The notes: generated by a model from the sequence alone, not told the origin. A DNA stretch of 64,000 nucleotides from Virgibacillus_O xinjiangensis (GCF_042643145.1 NZ_JBHRSA010000046.1:186001-250000), one strand, 5' to 3'. Positions 44,087-52,569 are shown, numbered from the stretch's first letter. Numbers and translations: made by a program.

Positions 44087-44122
44087 ATAAACTTTGTAAA
44101 CTTTTTTGTTTATAAAGTTTAT
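44087..44122. promoter_or_regulatory. Long inverted repeat, probable operator of the GbsR-like regulator
   Basis: ATAAACTTTGTAAAC (44087-44101) and GTTTATAAAGTTTAT (44108-44122) form a 15-bp inverted repeat with one mismatch around a T6 spacer. It lies between the divergent transporter and regulator genes, where a shared operator is expected. Bases 43963-44234 hold no gene. Confidence 0.7.
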
Positions 44123-44234
44123 GGGGTTCGTCCTTCTTTTTTCTTTAGTATGCTCAAAATTCCTCGGTTCATTGGTATTTTTAATTATTTTTGAAGCATG
44201 ATAGAGTTTGTCGTGACAGAAAAGGGTGAGAGAT

Positions 44235-44798
44235 ATGGCTAACGGAAAAACTGAGCACCTGAAGACGCAATTCATAGAAAAAATCACTGATAATATGCAG
44301 TCTTTCGGGGTCTCCACAACAGTGGGCAGAGTGTTGGGCATCATATATATGGAAAGAAGACCTATGACACTAGATGAGCTTTCCGAAGAAACGGGTATGA
44401 GCAAAACGCGGATGAGCCAAGTGGTCCGTGAAATGATTGATTTGAACATAGCGGAACGGGTTTTCCGCAAGGGAGTGCGGAAAGATCTCTACGAGGTGGA
44501 ACAGGATTATTATCAGACGTTTGTCTCCTTGTTCACTTCCACTTGGAATAAGGCGATAAATAAAAATGCTCAATTTGAACAACGCTTAAAAGGAAAGATA
44601 GATGCTATAGAAAATAAGGAGAACCTGCCAGAAGAAGAGGAGCAGCTTGTGAATGAAATCCTTCAGGAGATGCATGAATGGATGTCCTATTATGATTGGA
44701 TCAAGCGTCTTGTTGCCTTCTTTGAAAGTGGGGAAATCTTCAATCATGTACCAAAACACATACATTCAACCGATACAGGAGGAAATAGCCATGAATAA
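44235..44798 (+). CDS. GbsR-family transcriptional regulator
   Basis: 187-aa MarR-like winged-helix protein of the GbsR family, which in B. subtilis represses choline uptake and betaine synthesis genes until choline is present. The HTH is at about 48-80 (MTLDELSEETGMSKTRMSQVVREM), followed by the FRKGVRKDLYEVEQDY stretch typical of GbsR. Start ATG 44235 is 6 nt after AAAGGGTG. The gene overlaps the next enzyme gene by 8 nt. Inference: it senses carnitine or an intermediate and controls this operon and the BCCT gene. Confidence 0.88.
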   Translation: MANGKTEHLKTQFIEKITDNMQSFGVSTTVGRVLGIIYMERRPMTLDELSEETGMSKTRMSQVVREMIDLNIAERVFRKGVRKDLYEVEQDYYQTFVSLFTSTWNKAINKNAQFEQRLKGKIDAIENKENLPEEEEQLVNEILQEMHEWMSYYDWIKRLVAFFESGEIFNHVPKHIHSTDTGGNSHE

Positions 44799-45684
44799 AA
44801 ATGTAATCCTATCTTGTGCCGTAACCGGAGCAGGGGAAACAACGGAAAAGAGTCCACATGTACCGGTAACACCGAAGGAGATCGCCGATTCGGCAATCAA
44901 AGCGGCTAAGGCAGGGGCTACCATTGCCCATGTACACGTTAGAGACCCGAAAACAGGAAAGCTTAGCCATGATGTAAAGCTTTTTGAAGAAGTGGTAGAA
45001 AGAATCCGAGAGGCGGATACCGATGTAATCATCAATATCACTGCCGGTGGCGGTGGTGACTGGGTACCGGGCACAGAAGACCCTGCACGAGGTGGAGAAG
45101 GAACCGATATGCAGACACCGGAAGAGCGTCACGAGCCGGTAGGCCTGTTGCGTCCGGAAATCTGTACACTTGACTGTGGCAGCGTCAACTTTGGGGACCA
45201 GGTGTACATCAGTCCGACAGAATGGCTGAGAAAGCAGGCACAGCTGATCAAGGACAGTGGGGTGAAACCGGAATTGGAATGCTTTGATACAGGCCATATC
45301 CGTTTTGCCAACCAATTGGTTCAGGAAGGATTGGTGGAAGGCAGCCCAATGTATCAGTTCTGCTTAGGAATTCCATGGGGAGCCGATGCGGATGCAGAAA
45401 CCATTTCCTATATGAAGAGCAGGCTGCCGGAAAATGCAACATGGGCTGCATTCGGTATTGGTCGTATGCAAATGCCGATCGTAGCGGAGTCTGTATTACA
45501 GGGAGGCAATGCCCGTGTTGGTCTGGAGGACAATTTATACCTGAAAAAAGGCCAGTTGGCAACAAACGAACAGCTTGTGGATAAGGCGGTAGGCATTATC
45601 CAAAGCCTCGGTTCCGACGTCATGTCTCCAGCCGAAGCACGTGAGCAAATGAATCTAAGAAACCCTAATGGAAAGAAGGATTAG
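44791..45684 (+). CDS. BKACE-family 3-dehydrocarnitine cleavage enzyme
   Basis: 297-aa member of the beta-keto acid cleavage enzyme family (DUF849). The zinc site HVHVRD is at about 46-51 and the NITAGGGGD substrate loop near 82-90. With a carnitine dehydrogenase and a thioesterase next door, the likely reaction is 3-dehydrocarnitine plus acetyl-CoA giving betainyl-CoA plus acetoacetate, as with Pseudomonas CdhC. ATG 44791 has AGGAGG 8 nt before it. The family also acts on other beta-keto acids, so context decides. Confidence 0.88.
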   Translation: MNKNVILSCAVTGAGETTEKSPHVPVTPKEIADSAIKAAKAGATIAHVHVRDPKTGKLSHDVKLFEEVVERIREADTDVIINITAGGGGDWVPGTEDPARGGEGTDMQTPEERHEPVGLLRPEICTLDCGSVNFGDQVYISPTEWLRKQAQLIKDSGVKPELECFDTGHIRFANQLVQEGLVEGSPMYQFCLGIPWGADADAETISYMKSRLPENATWAAFGIGRMQMPIVAESVLQGGNARVGLEDNLYLKKGQLATNEQLVDKAVGIIQSLGSDVMSPAEAREQMNLRNPNGKKD

Positions 45685-45685
45685 T

Positions 45686-46657
45686 ATGACATCAGAGAAG
45701 ACTGCCATCAAGAATATCACAGTAGTTGGAACCGGGGTCATCGGCAATGGCTGGATCACCCGTTTTCTTGCTAATGGATACCACGTAACCGCAAATGACC
45801 CTGACCCAGCTGCAGAGGAACGTACAGTAGCGGCAGTGAAGCAGGCATGGCCTTCGATGGAGAAAGTGGGATTAGCTGAAGATGCCTCCATAGATAATCT
45901 CTCGTTCGAGCCGGATTTAGCAACAGCGGTCAAGAATGCTGACTTCATCCAGGAGAATGTTCCAGAACGGGAAAATCTGAAGCGGCAAGTGATATCGCAA
46001 ATCGACAGCCATGCACCTGAGGGAGCCATCATTGCGTCGAGCACCTCAGGAATTCTTCCAAGCACACTGCAGGCTGATTGTGAAGTGCAGCCGGAACGAG
46101 TGATGGTTGCCCACCCATTCAATCCAGTATATCTGATGCCATTGGTTGAGTTAGTGGGAGGAAAGAAGACAGATAAGAATTACGTAGAGCTGGCGGAGGC
46201 TTTCTATAATCATCTCCATATGAAACCTCTGGTTATCGAGCATGAAATTGAAGGCCATGTAGCGGACAGGCTAATGGAGGCAATTTGGCGTGAAGCTCTT
46301 CATATTGTTAATGATGGAGTGGCAACTACAGAAGAAGTGGATGCATCCATTGTTTACGGACCCGGCTTGCGCTGGGCCTTGATGGGGCCATTCCTCACTC
46401 TTCATATGGGTGGGGGTAAGCAAGGCATGAGGCATCTCCTCGAGCAGTTCGGTCCAGCTCTGAAGCTCCCCTGGACAAAGTTGGAAGCTCCGGAATTGAC
46501 AGACGAACTCGCTGAGAAAGTTATTTCAGGAACAGAAAAACAGACAGAAAATGTAACCATGGTAGAGTTGGAAGAGCGAAGGGATCAATTCCTTATTGAA
46601 CTGCAGGAGCTTTTGGAGAAGTATTGGCCAGCTGCTACAGTGAAAGGTTCCAAATAG
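45686..46657 (+). CDS. L-carnitine 3-dehydrogenase
   Basis: 323 aa, 3-hydroxyacyl-CoA dehydrogenase superfamily. Rossmann motif VGTGVIGNGW near 15-24; the ASSTSGILPS segment near 118-127 with the catalytic serine, HPFNPVYLMPLVELV near 145-159 with the catalytic histidine, and the GPGLRWALMGPFLT stretch near 230 match carnitine dehydrogenases. Oxidises L-carnitine to 3-dehydrocarnitine with NAD. ATG 45686 is 1 nt after the upstream stop and 6 nt after GAAAGAAGG. Equivalent to CdhA of Pseudomonas. Confidence 0.9.
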   Translation: MTSEKTAIKNITVVGTGVIGNGWITRFLANGYHVTANDPDPAAEERTVAAVKQAWPSMEKVGLAEDASIDNLSFEPDLATAVKNADFIQENVPERENLKRQVISQIDSHAPEGAIIASSTSGILPSTLQADCEVQPERVMVAHPFNPVYLMPLVELVGGKKTDKNYVELAEAFYNHLHMKPLVIEHEIEGHVADRLMEAIWREALHIVNDGVATTEEVDASIVYGPGLRWALMGPFLTLHMGGGKQGMRHLLEQFGPALKLPWTKLEAPELTDELAEKVISGTEKQTENVTMVELEERRDQFLIELQELLEKYWPAATVKGSK

Positions 46658-46672
46658 AAAGGGGAAATTGGC

Positions 46673-47149
46673 TTGTCTGAGACAAAAGTGATTCTAGAGG
46701 ATAAAGTGCGTCAGGAATGGGTTGACTATAATGGCCATATGAATGATGCAGAGTATGTCCGGGTATTCAGCTGGGGAGTCGATCGGTTCATGAAGTTGAT
46801 CGGTATCACAGATGAATTCCGTGAAGAGAACCACTATACGATTTACACAATGGAAACACATGTCTGCTATCTGAACGAATTGAAAGAAGGCGAGCCTATC
46901 GAAGTCCATCTGCAAATGCTTGATTATGATGCCAAGAGGGCGCATGTCTTCTTTGAGCTCTATGGGCCTGAGGGCAGGCGCGCGGCGACTAGTGAGCAAA
47001 TGTTGATGGGGATTGATCAATCCACCGGTAGGCCTGGTCCATTCCCTGAAGAGATTTTTATACAAGTTGAAGAACTTGGTGCATCCTATAAGCCTTCAGA
47101 GAAGCCGGATGAAGCAGGACGCGTCATCGGTATACGTAGGAAAAAATAA
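46673..47149 (+). CDS. Hotdog-fold thioesterase, likely betainyl-CoA thioesterase
   Basis: 158-aa 4HBT-type hotdog thioesterase. The N-terminal VDYNGHMNDAEYVRVF (about 17-32) has the usual Asn-His-Met start and acidic residue of the family. Position as the last gene of the carnitine operon fits CdhB-like hydrolysis of betainyl-CoA to glycine betaine. Starts at TTG 46673, 8 nt after AAAGGGG. Ends in a terminator (47193-47227). Confidence 0.87.
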   Translation: MSETKVILEDKVRQEWVDYNGHMNDAEYVRVFSWGVDRFMKLIGITDEFREENHYTIYTMETHVCYLNELKEGEPIEVHLQMLDYDAKRAHVFFELYGPEGRRAATSEQMLMGIDQSTGRPGPFPEEIFIQVEELGASYKPSEKPDEAGRVIGIRRKK

Positions 47150-47192
47150 AGGAAAGAGAACCTATTAAAATAACCCTTTCTAGATGATTAGA

Positions 47193-47227
47193 AACCCTGG
47201 AGATGATGACTTCTTCAGGGTTTTTTG
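47193..47227 (+). terminator. Terminator of the carnitine operon
   Basis: AACCCTG (47193-47199) pairs with CAGGGTT (47216-47222), followed by TTTTTTG. Confidence 0.8.
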
Positions 47228-47291
47228 TATTTCAGTTGAAAAACTGTAATTACTGTGTATGCCAGTTTTCTGGGTCGTGATGCAATCACTT

Positions 47292-47425
47292 GCCTCCGCT
47301 CCGGCAGAACGCTTCGCTTTCCGTGGGCACGGCCTCAGTCTCCTCAGAAGCACAGAACGCTTCTTCCGGGGCCTTCGGACACGTGCTGTTCCCACAGGAG
47401 TCTACGCATTCTGCCTACGCTGGTT
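47292..47425 (-). repeat. Dispersed structured repeat, type B copy 3 (inverted)
   Basis: Minus-strand reading matches the type B copies at 9607 and 9823, for example CTCCTGTGGGAACAGCACG, GGCCCCGGAAGAAG and TGCCCACGGAAAGCGAAG. Diverged at the ends (GCAGAATGCGTA for AAAATACGAA). Confidence 0.85.
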
Positions 47426-47514
47426 AAGGCGTTCTGATTTTGAGTGGCTATGCCCTGAAGTAACTAGTTGAAAAGTGACACTGCGCTAGATAGAAATGTT
47501 GTAACCACCCGACT

Positions 47515-47640
47515 AGCGGAGGAAATCCAAGGAGACTCCTACGGGAACAGTGACCAGAGTGAGATCCTGGAGAACGATAGTTCGAGGAAGCTCACGGGTC
47601 ACCCGAGGAAAGCGTAGTGGAGTTTCCGCAGCGGTGTGAG
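47515..47640 (-). repeat. Dispersed structured repeat, type A copy 2 (inverted)
   Basis: Minus-strand reading matches the type A repeat at 9330 from CTCACACCGCTGCGGAAA through to TGGATTTCC. With the type B copy at 47292 it repeats the A-then-B order of the left locus. Bases 47641-47822 show only a fragment of the same family near 47750-47800. No gene was seen in 47228-47995. Confidence 0.85.
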
Positions 47641-47822
47641 GAGCACACTTATTGTTTACCTCACAGCATATTGAAATCATGTGCGAGTAACATAATACAA
47701 GCATACGCTGTAGCACATGAAGTTTGAGCATTTTTCATACAAAAAAGACGATTCGAGGTAGCTCCCGGGTCACTTGCGGAGAGCTCAAGGTCATTACTGC
47801 AACGGATGCTAGACCCCATTTT

Positions 47823-47869
47823 ATAAAGTAAAATTCTTAGTCCCGGTGTTTTAAAAGATTTTACTTTAT
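47823..47869. repeat. 12-bp perfect inverted repeat upstream of the ABC importer
   Basis: ATAAAGTAAAAT (47823-47834) and ATTTTACTTTAT (47858-47869) flank 23 bp. Lacks a T run; could be an operator or the remnant of a mobile element end. Confidence 0.5.
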
Positions 47870-47942
47870 CACTTTAGAGCGTGTATGTAATAAAACACAA
47901 AAGTTTTTTAAAAATTTTATCGATAATAGTTCGTAAGTATGA

Positions 47943-47948
47943 TATAAT
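47943..47948 (+). promoter_or_regulatory. -10 box of the ABC importer operon
   Basis: TATAAT at 47943-47948 in an AT-rich tract about 50 bp before the first gene. The -35 is poor (near 47917-47925), so an activator may be needed. Confidence 0.5.
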
Positions 47949-47995
47949 CACGTTTAAATATTTAGCCATATATTTAACAGGGGGGAAGAAGCAGG

Positions 47996-49000
47996 ATGAT
48001 GAAAAAGCTCATAAGTCTATTAGCAATTATATCTATTTTCCTATTGGCAGCTTGCGGATCTGGAGAAGAATCCGCAAATGAAACTTCCGGTAATTCGGAA
48101 GCAGGGGAAGAAACCTATAAGGTCGGGGCAACACAGATTGTAGAGCATCCTTCGTTGGATGAAGCCTACAGAGGGTTTCAGGATGCACTGGCTGATGCCG
48201 GTTTGGAAGTAGAATATGATTTCCAAAGTGCCCAAAATGACCAGAACAACGTAAAGCCGATTTCAGATGGGTTTGTCGCAGATAATGTCGATCTTATCTT
48301 TGCCAATTCAACACCAAGTGCACTTGGTGCTCTCCAGGCAACAAGTGAGATTCCGATTGTATTCACATCAGTGACAGATGCAGTGGACGCCGGGCTGGTG
48401 CCATCGATGGAAGAAGCAGGCGAGAATATTACTGGAGTAGTAGATCTGCATCCTGAACAGATTGATGCCACAGTGGAGTTTATCGATAAACATTTTCCTG
48501 ATGCAAACGTAGGTATGATCTATAATGCCGGGGAGCAGAATTCCGTGAACCAGGTGGAAAGTGTCAAGGCAGCAGCTGAAGACACAAGCCTCTCTATTGA
48601 AGAAAGGACAGTGGCGAATTCCGCTGAAGTGCAGCAGGCAGCTACAACGCTTGTGGAAGACGCAGATGTTTTCTATATCATTACCGATAATACCGTCGTG
48701 TCTGCTTTGGACAGTGTCGTAGGTGTCGCCAATGACCAGGATATCCCGCTTATCGTGGGAGAACCTGATTCCTTGGCTAAAGGCGGATTTGCGACCTTTG
48801 GAATCGACTACCACACTATCGGCTATCGGACAGGAGAAATGGCTGCAGATATTCTGACAGGTGAAAAAGAACCAGGAGAGATCCCTGCCGAATATCCTCC
48901 GGAAATCCAGTTGTTTATCAATAAAGCAGGAGCCGAAGAACAAGGTGTGGAGTGGAAAGAAGAATGGGATGAGTCCGCTGAAATCGTGGAAACGGAATAG
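47996..49000 (+). CDS. ABC substrate-binding lipoprotein (PF04392, TrpX-like)
   Basis: 334-aa binding protein. Signal peptide and lipobox LAAC with the lipid-modified cysteine at about 20. The rest is the two-lobed fold of the ABC_sub_bind family, to which the tryptophan/tyrosine binding protein TrpX belongs (QIVEHPSLDEAYRGF near 45-59; FANSTPSALGALQ near 101). Ligand cannot be assigned from sequence; aromatic amino acid or purine-like ligands are possible. ATG-ATG start after GGGGGGAAGAAGCAGG. An intercistronic hairpin follows. Confidence 0.87.
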   Translation: MMKKLISLLAIISIFLLAACGSGEESANETSGNSEAGEETYKVGATQIVEHPSLDEAYRGFQDALADAGLEVEYDFQSAQNDQNNVKPISDGFVADNVDLIFANSTPSALGALQATSEIPIVFTSVTDAVDAGLVPSMEEAGENITGVVDLHPEQIDATVEFIDKHFPDANVGMIYNAGEQNSVNQVESVKAAAEDTSLSIEERTVANSAEVQQAATTLVEDADVFYIITDNTVVSALDSVVGVANDQDIPLIVGEPDSLAKGGFATFGIDYHTIGYRTGEMAADILTGEKEPGEIPAEYPPEIQLFINKAGAEEQGVEWKEEWDESAEIVETE

Positions 49001-49010
49001 TTGAAGCACC

Positions 49011-49035
49011 GGGAGCCGGGCATTGCCTGGCTCCC
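49011..49035 (+). promoter_or_regulatory. Intercistronic hairpin after the binding protein gene
   Basis: GGGAGCC pairs with GGCTCCC, extended inward by GG/CC, with no T run. Probably stabilises the upstream message. Confidence 0.6.
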
Positions 49036-49074
49036 GTCTGTATTACTTCATGAATAGCTTGGAGGAGGAAGAAT

Positions 49075-50061
49075 ATGTTTATATCTTTATTTGGTGCAGT
49101 GGAATCAGGTGTCATCTATGCTCTGATGGCATTAGGAGTGTATTTGACCTTCCGTGTGCTCGATTTTCCTGACTTGACGGTGGATGGAAGCTTTGTCACC
49201 GGTGCTGCTGTGGCTGGTATCTCCATCATAAATGGTGTTCCTCCTATCCTTGCAACAGTGTTAGCAGCAGTTGCAGGATTCATGGCTGGGTGTGTAACAG
49301 GCGTTCTGCACACCAAGGGGAAGATTAATGCCTTATTATCCGGGATTCTGATGATGACCGCTTTATATTCCATAAACTTGAGAATTCTAGGGCAGCCAAC
49401 CCTGTCGATGCTTGGGGAAAGTACATTATTCACCCAATTGGAGTCAATATGGCAGCAGACTGGGCTGGATTCAATATTGAATGGACTATTGTCGATCACC
49501 GGGCTTGACCGCCTCCCGTCCACTTGGGCGGTTCTCCTGGTAATGACCATAGTCACCATCTTGATCAAGTTGTTGACGGATTATTATCTAAAGACAGAAG
49601 TAGGGCTCGCATTGAGGGCAATCGGGGACAATAAACGAATGATCCGCAGCCTGTCAGCCAATACCGATTCACTTACCATTATGGGCGTAGGCTTGTCGAA
49701 CGGCCTTGTAGCTCTTTCCGGAGGATTAGTCGCACAGCATGGCGGCTTTGCCGATGTGAATATGGGGATTGGTATGATTGTCATTGGTCTCGCCTCCGTC
49801 ATTATCGGGGAAGCGCTGTTTGGCACGAAAACGATCGCGAGAGCTACATTGGCGGTCATCCTGGGGGCGGTTATCTACCGGATGATTGTCACCTTGGCAC
49901 TCCGCGTCGATTTTCTGGAAACCGGGGACATGAAGGTGATTACAGCTGTGATTGTCATCGGTGCACTGGTCGCGCCTAAACTGATTCAGACGAGAAAAGA
50001 GAATAAGCGCCGTCTGGAAAAGAGGAAACAACTGGCAAGCCAAGTGAAGGAGGTTTCGTAA
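49075..50061 (+). CDS. ABC transporter permease (PF02653 type)
   Basis: 328-aa permease with about nine membrane helices, of the branched-chain/sugar-type inner-membrane family. It pairs with the PF04392 binding protein in TrpXYZ-like systems. ATG follows GGAGGAGGAAGA. It ends at the start of the ATPase gene, stop and ATG overlapping by 1 nt (TAATG). Confidence 0.88.
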   Translation: MFISLFGAVESGVIYALMALGVYLTFRVLDFPDLTVDGSFVTGAAVAGISIINGVPPILATVLAAVAGFMAGCVTGVLHTKGKINALLSGILMMTALYSINLRILGQPTLSMLGESTLFTQLESIWQQTGLDSILNGLLSITGLDRLPSTWAVLLVMTIVTILIKLLTDYYLKTEVGLALRAIGDNKRMIRSLSANTDSLTIMGVGLSNGLVALSGGLVAQHGGFADVNMGIGMIVIGLASVIIGEALFGTKTIARATLAVILGAVIYRMIVTLALRVDFLETGDMKVITAVIVIGALVAPKLIQTRKENKRRLEKRKQLASQVKEVS

Positions 50062-50855
50062 TGCTTGAGCTGAACAACACGTCGATTACTTTCAATGAAA
50101 ATACACCAGACGAGAAAAAGGCATTAAGAAATATTAACCTTTCCCTGGAAACCGGAGATTTTGTAACAGTCATCGGCAGTAATGGGGCAGGTAAATCTAC
50201 CTTGATGAATATCATTTCCGGTGCACTGATCCCAGATGTAGGAGATGTGGTGATTGGCGGGAAGCAGGTGGTTCATCTGCCTGAATATAAACGCTCTTCA
50301 TTAATCGGAAGGGTGTTCCAAGACCCGATGGCCGGTACGGCTCCCTCGATGACTATTGAGGAGAACCTGGCCATGGCATATTCCCGGAATAAGAAAAGAA
50401 GACTGAGGCTGGGAGTGAACAAGAAACGGAGGGAATCGTTCCGAGAACACCTTGCATCTCTGAATATCGGATTGGAAGACAGGCTTACGGCTAAGGTAGG
50501 ACTTCTTTCGGGTGGGGAAAGGCAGGCATTGTCCTTGCTGATGACCACCTTCACCAAACCGGATATTCTCCTGCTTGATGAACATACAGCCGCCTTGGAT
50601 CCTTCCCGTGCCGAGCTAATTACGAATTTAACCGGTGAAGTCGTTCGGGAATCTGGTTTAACGACGTTGATGGTCACCCATAATATGCAGCAGGCACTCG
50701 ACTTGGGGAACAGGCTGATCATGATGGATAAAGGACAGATCATTTTCGAGGCAAGCGGTGAGAAAAAACAAAAGCTCACCGTGGAAGATTTACTATTTGA
50801 ATTTAAAAGAATTCGTGGATCCCAATTTGAAAGTGACCGTGCAGTACTGGGATAA
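50061..50855 (+). CDS. ABC transporter ATP-binding protein
   Basis: 264-aa ATPase of the importer. Walker A GSNGAGKST (about 39-47), signature LSGGERQAL (about 151-159), Walker B ILLLDEHTAALDP (about 171-183) and H-loop VTHNMQQ near 209. An EH in place of the usual EP after the catalytic glutamate is seen in this subfamily. AAGGAGG lies just before the start, inside the permease gene. Confidence 0.9.
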   Translation: MLELNNTSITFNENTPDEKKALRNINLSLETGDFVTVIGSNGAGKSTLMNIISGALIPDVGDVVIGGKQVVHLPEYKRSSLIGRVFQDPMAGTAPSMTIEENLAMAYSRNKKRRLRLGVNKKRRESFREHLASLNIGLEDRLTAKVGLLSGGERQALSLLMTTFTKPDILLLDEHTAALDPSRAELITNLTGEVVRESGLTTLMVTHNMQQALDLGNRLIMMDKGQIIFEASGEKKQKLTVEDLLFEFKRIRGSQFESDRAVLG

Positions 50856-50869
50856 AAAGAAGGAAAAGG

Positions 50870-50904
50870 CCGGTGGAGAATTTCATTTCTTCATTGGTTT
50901 TTTT
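50870..50904 (+). terminator. Terminator of the ABC importer operon
   Basis: CCGGTGGAGAA pairs with TTCTTCATTGG (11 bp with three G-U pairs), followed by seven T. Confidence 0.75.
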
Positions 50905-50949
50905 GCCCATAGAGGCCGGATTCCGGGTGATCAAGGGTACACTTACATA

Positions 50950-50996
50950 AAAAAGAGCTGTACCAGAAGTCAGATGAAACTTCTAGGTACAGCTCT
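50950..50996 (-). terminator. Terminator of gdhA
   Basis: Minus strand: AGAGCTGTACC pairs with GGTACAGCTCT, with a further inner stem (AGAAGT / ACTTCT), followed by TTTTTTA. Confidence 0.88.
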
Positions 50997-51033
50997 GTGT
51001 ATATGCTGTCTGCTTAGCAGACGAATGTGGGGC

Positions 51034-52419
51034 TTATACTCCCTGAGAAATCATAGCGTCTGCTACTTTTTTGAACCCTGCGATATTCGATCCAATTTCC
51101 AGGTTTCCAGGCTTTCCATATTCTTCTGCTGCTTCCATGCAATTTTTGTAAATATCTTTCATGATTTCCTGCAATTTTGCATCAACTTCTTTGAAGGTCC
51201 AAGATAAACGCATGCTGTTCTGGGCCATTTCCAATGCAGAAACTGCAACACCGCCAGCATTGGCAGCTTTTGCTGGAGCGAATAATACACCTTTTTCCAA
51301 GAACAGGTCGATTGCTTCGGAAGTGGATGGCATATTAGCACCTTCTGCCACTGCTTTCACTCCATTATCGATCAACAGTTGTGCAGCTTCTTCATCAAGC
51401 TCATTCTGTGTTGCACATGGCAGTGCCACGTCACAAGGAATGGACCATATGCCTGTGCATCCCTCATGGAAGGAAGCATGCGGGTGCTTCTCTACATATT
51501 CACTGATTCTGCCTTGGTTGATTTCTTTGATTTCCTTCACGGTGTCCAGATCGATTCCATTTTCATCATGGATGTAACCGGAGGAATCACTGCAGGCAAC
51601 TACTTTAGCACCAAGTTCCATGGCTTTTTCCATGGCATAGATCGAAACATTTCCGGATCCGGAGATGACCGCTTTGCTGCCATAGAAAGCGATCCCTTGG
51701 TCTTGAAGCATTTCTTTTACAAAGTAGATGGTTCCATACCCAGTCGCTTCCTTACGTGCCAGGCTGCCGCCGTAATCCAATCCCTTACCAGTCAGGACAC
51801 CTGCCTCATAGCGTTTGCGCAGCTTCTTGTATTGGCCGAACATGTAACCAATTTCTCTGGCACCGACACCGATGTCACCGGCAGGTATATCAGTGTCCGG
51901 GCCAATGTGATGGTATAATTCAGTCATGAAGCTCTGGCAGAAACGCATGATTTCATTATCGGATTTGCCTTTGGGGTCGAAATCCGAGCCGCCTTTCCCG
52001 CCGCCGATCGGCTGACCAGTAAGGGAATTTTTGATGATCTGCTCCAAGCCTAGGAATTTAATGATGCTTTGGTTTACAGAAGGGTGAAAGCGCAATCCAC
52101 CTTTATATGGACCGATTGCGCTATTGAACTGAACCCTGAAACCACGGTTGACTCTCACCTTGCCTTGGTCATCCACCCATGGAACTCGGAAGGTAATCAG
52201 CCTTTCAGGTTCTGAAAGCTGTTCGAGAATGCCTTTTTCAATATAAACGGGGTGTTTTTCCAGAATGGGAGAGAGGGATTTAAAGATTAGTGCAGCTGCT
52301 TGGTGAAATTCTGTATCATTGGGGTTCCTTTCCACAAGCGTGTTGTATACTTCACTGATATATGTCTGTACTTTCTGCTTCATTTCGGTATTGGTGTTTT
52401 CCATTGTTGAATTTGTCAT
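51034..52419 (-). CDS. gdhA: NADP-type glutamate dehydrogenase
   Basis: 461-aa hexameric glutamate dehydrogenase that makes glutamate from 2-oxoglutarate and ammonia. The active-site stretch PIGGGKGGSDFDPKG (about 132-146) has the catalytic lysine; NAD(P) motif SGSGNVSIY is near 247. Length and GGKGGSDF pattern are those of the E. coli-type biosynthetic enzyme, unlike the shorter RocG/GudB. ATG 52419 is 14 nt from AGGAGG; a three-codon frame (MQL, stop) begins 6 nt after AGGAGG and its stop TGA overlaps the ATG of gdhA. Divergent from gltC. Confidence 0.93.
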   Translation of the reverse strand: MTNSTMENTNTEMKQKVQTYISEVYNTLVERNPNDTEFHQAAALIFKSLSPILEKHPVYIEKGILEQLSEPERLITFRVPWVDDQGKVRVNRGFRVQFNSAIGPYKGGLRFHPSVNQSIIKFLGLEQIIKNSLTGQPIGGGKGGSDFDPKGKSDNEIMRFCQSFMTELYHHIGPDTDIPAGDIGVGAREIGYMFGQYKKLRKRYEAGVLTGKGLDYGGSLARKEATGYGTIYFVKEMLQDQGIAFYGSKAVISGSGNVSIYAMEKAMELGAKVVACSDSSGYIHDENGIDLDTVKEIKEINQGRISEYVEKHPHASFHEGCTGIWSIPCDVALPCATQNELDEEAAQLLIDNGVKAVAEGANMPSTSEAIDLFLEKGVLFAPAKAANAGGVAVSALEMAQNSMRLSWTFKEVDAKLQEIMKDIYKNCMEAAEEYGKPGNLEIGSNIAGFKKVADAMISQGV

Positions 52420-52440
52420 AATTGCATTAAGAACCTCCTG
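52410..52440 (-). promoter_or_regulatory. AGGAGG plus 3-codon mini-ORF overlapping the gdhA start
   Basis: Minus-strand order: AGGAGG, 6 nt, ATG CAA TTA TGA, where the final ATGA contains the gdhA ATG. Ribosomes should load at the mini-ORF, end at TGA and restart on the overlapping ATG. The arrangement would make gdhA translation depend on reinitiation. Confidence 0.55.
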
Positions 52441-52491
52441 ATATAAATTTTGAAGTGTTAAAATTTTAATCAATATAGCAATAATTTTACA

Positions 52492-52534
52492 TGTTATAAT
52501 ATATAACAGCAATATAAATTCTAGATGATATCTA
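52492..52534. promoter_or_regulatory. Candidate GltC binding sites in the gdhA-gltC region
   Basis: Two dyads: TGTTATAATATATAACA (52492-52508) and TAGATGATATCTA (52522-52534). The second is exactly a T-N11-A LysR box. Their centres are 28 bp apart. Which one is the regulatory and which the activation site is not known. Confidence 0.5.
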
Positions 52535-52569
52535 TGCCTTTGTGATATGAATAAAGAGAGGTGCCTAGC

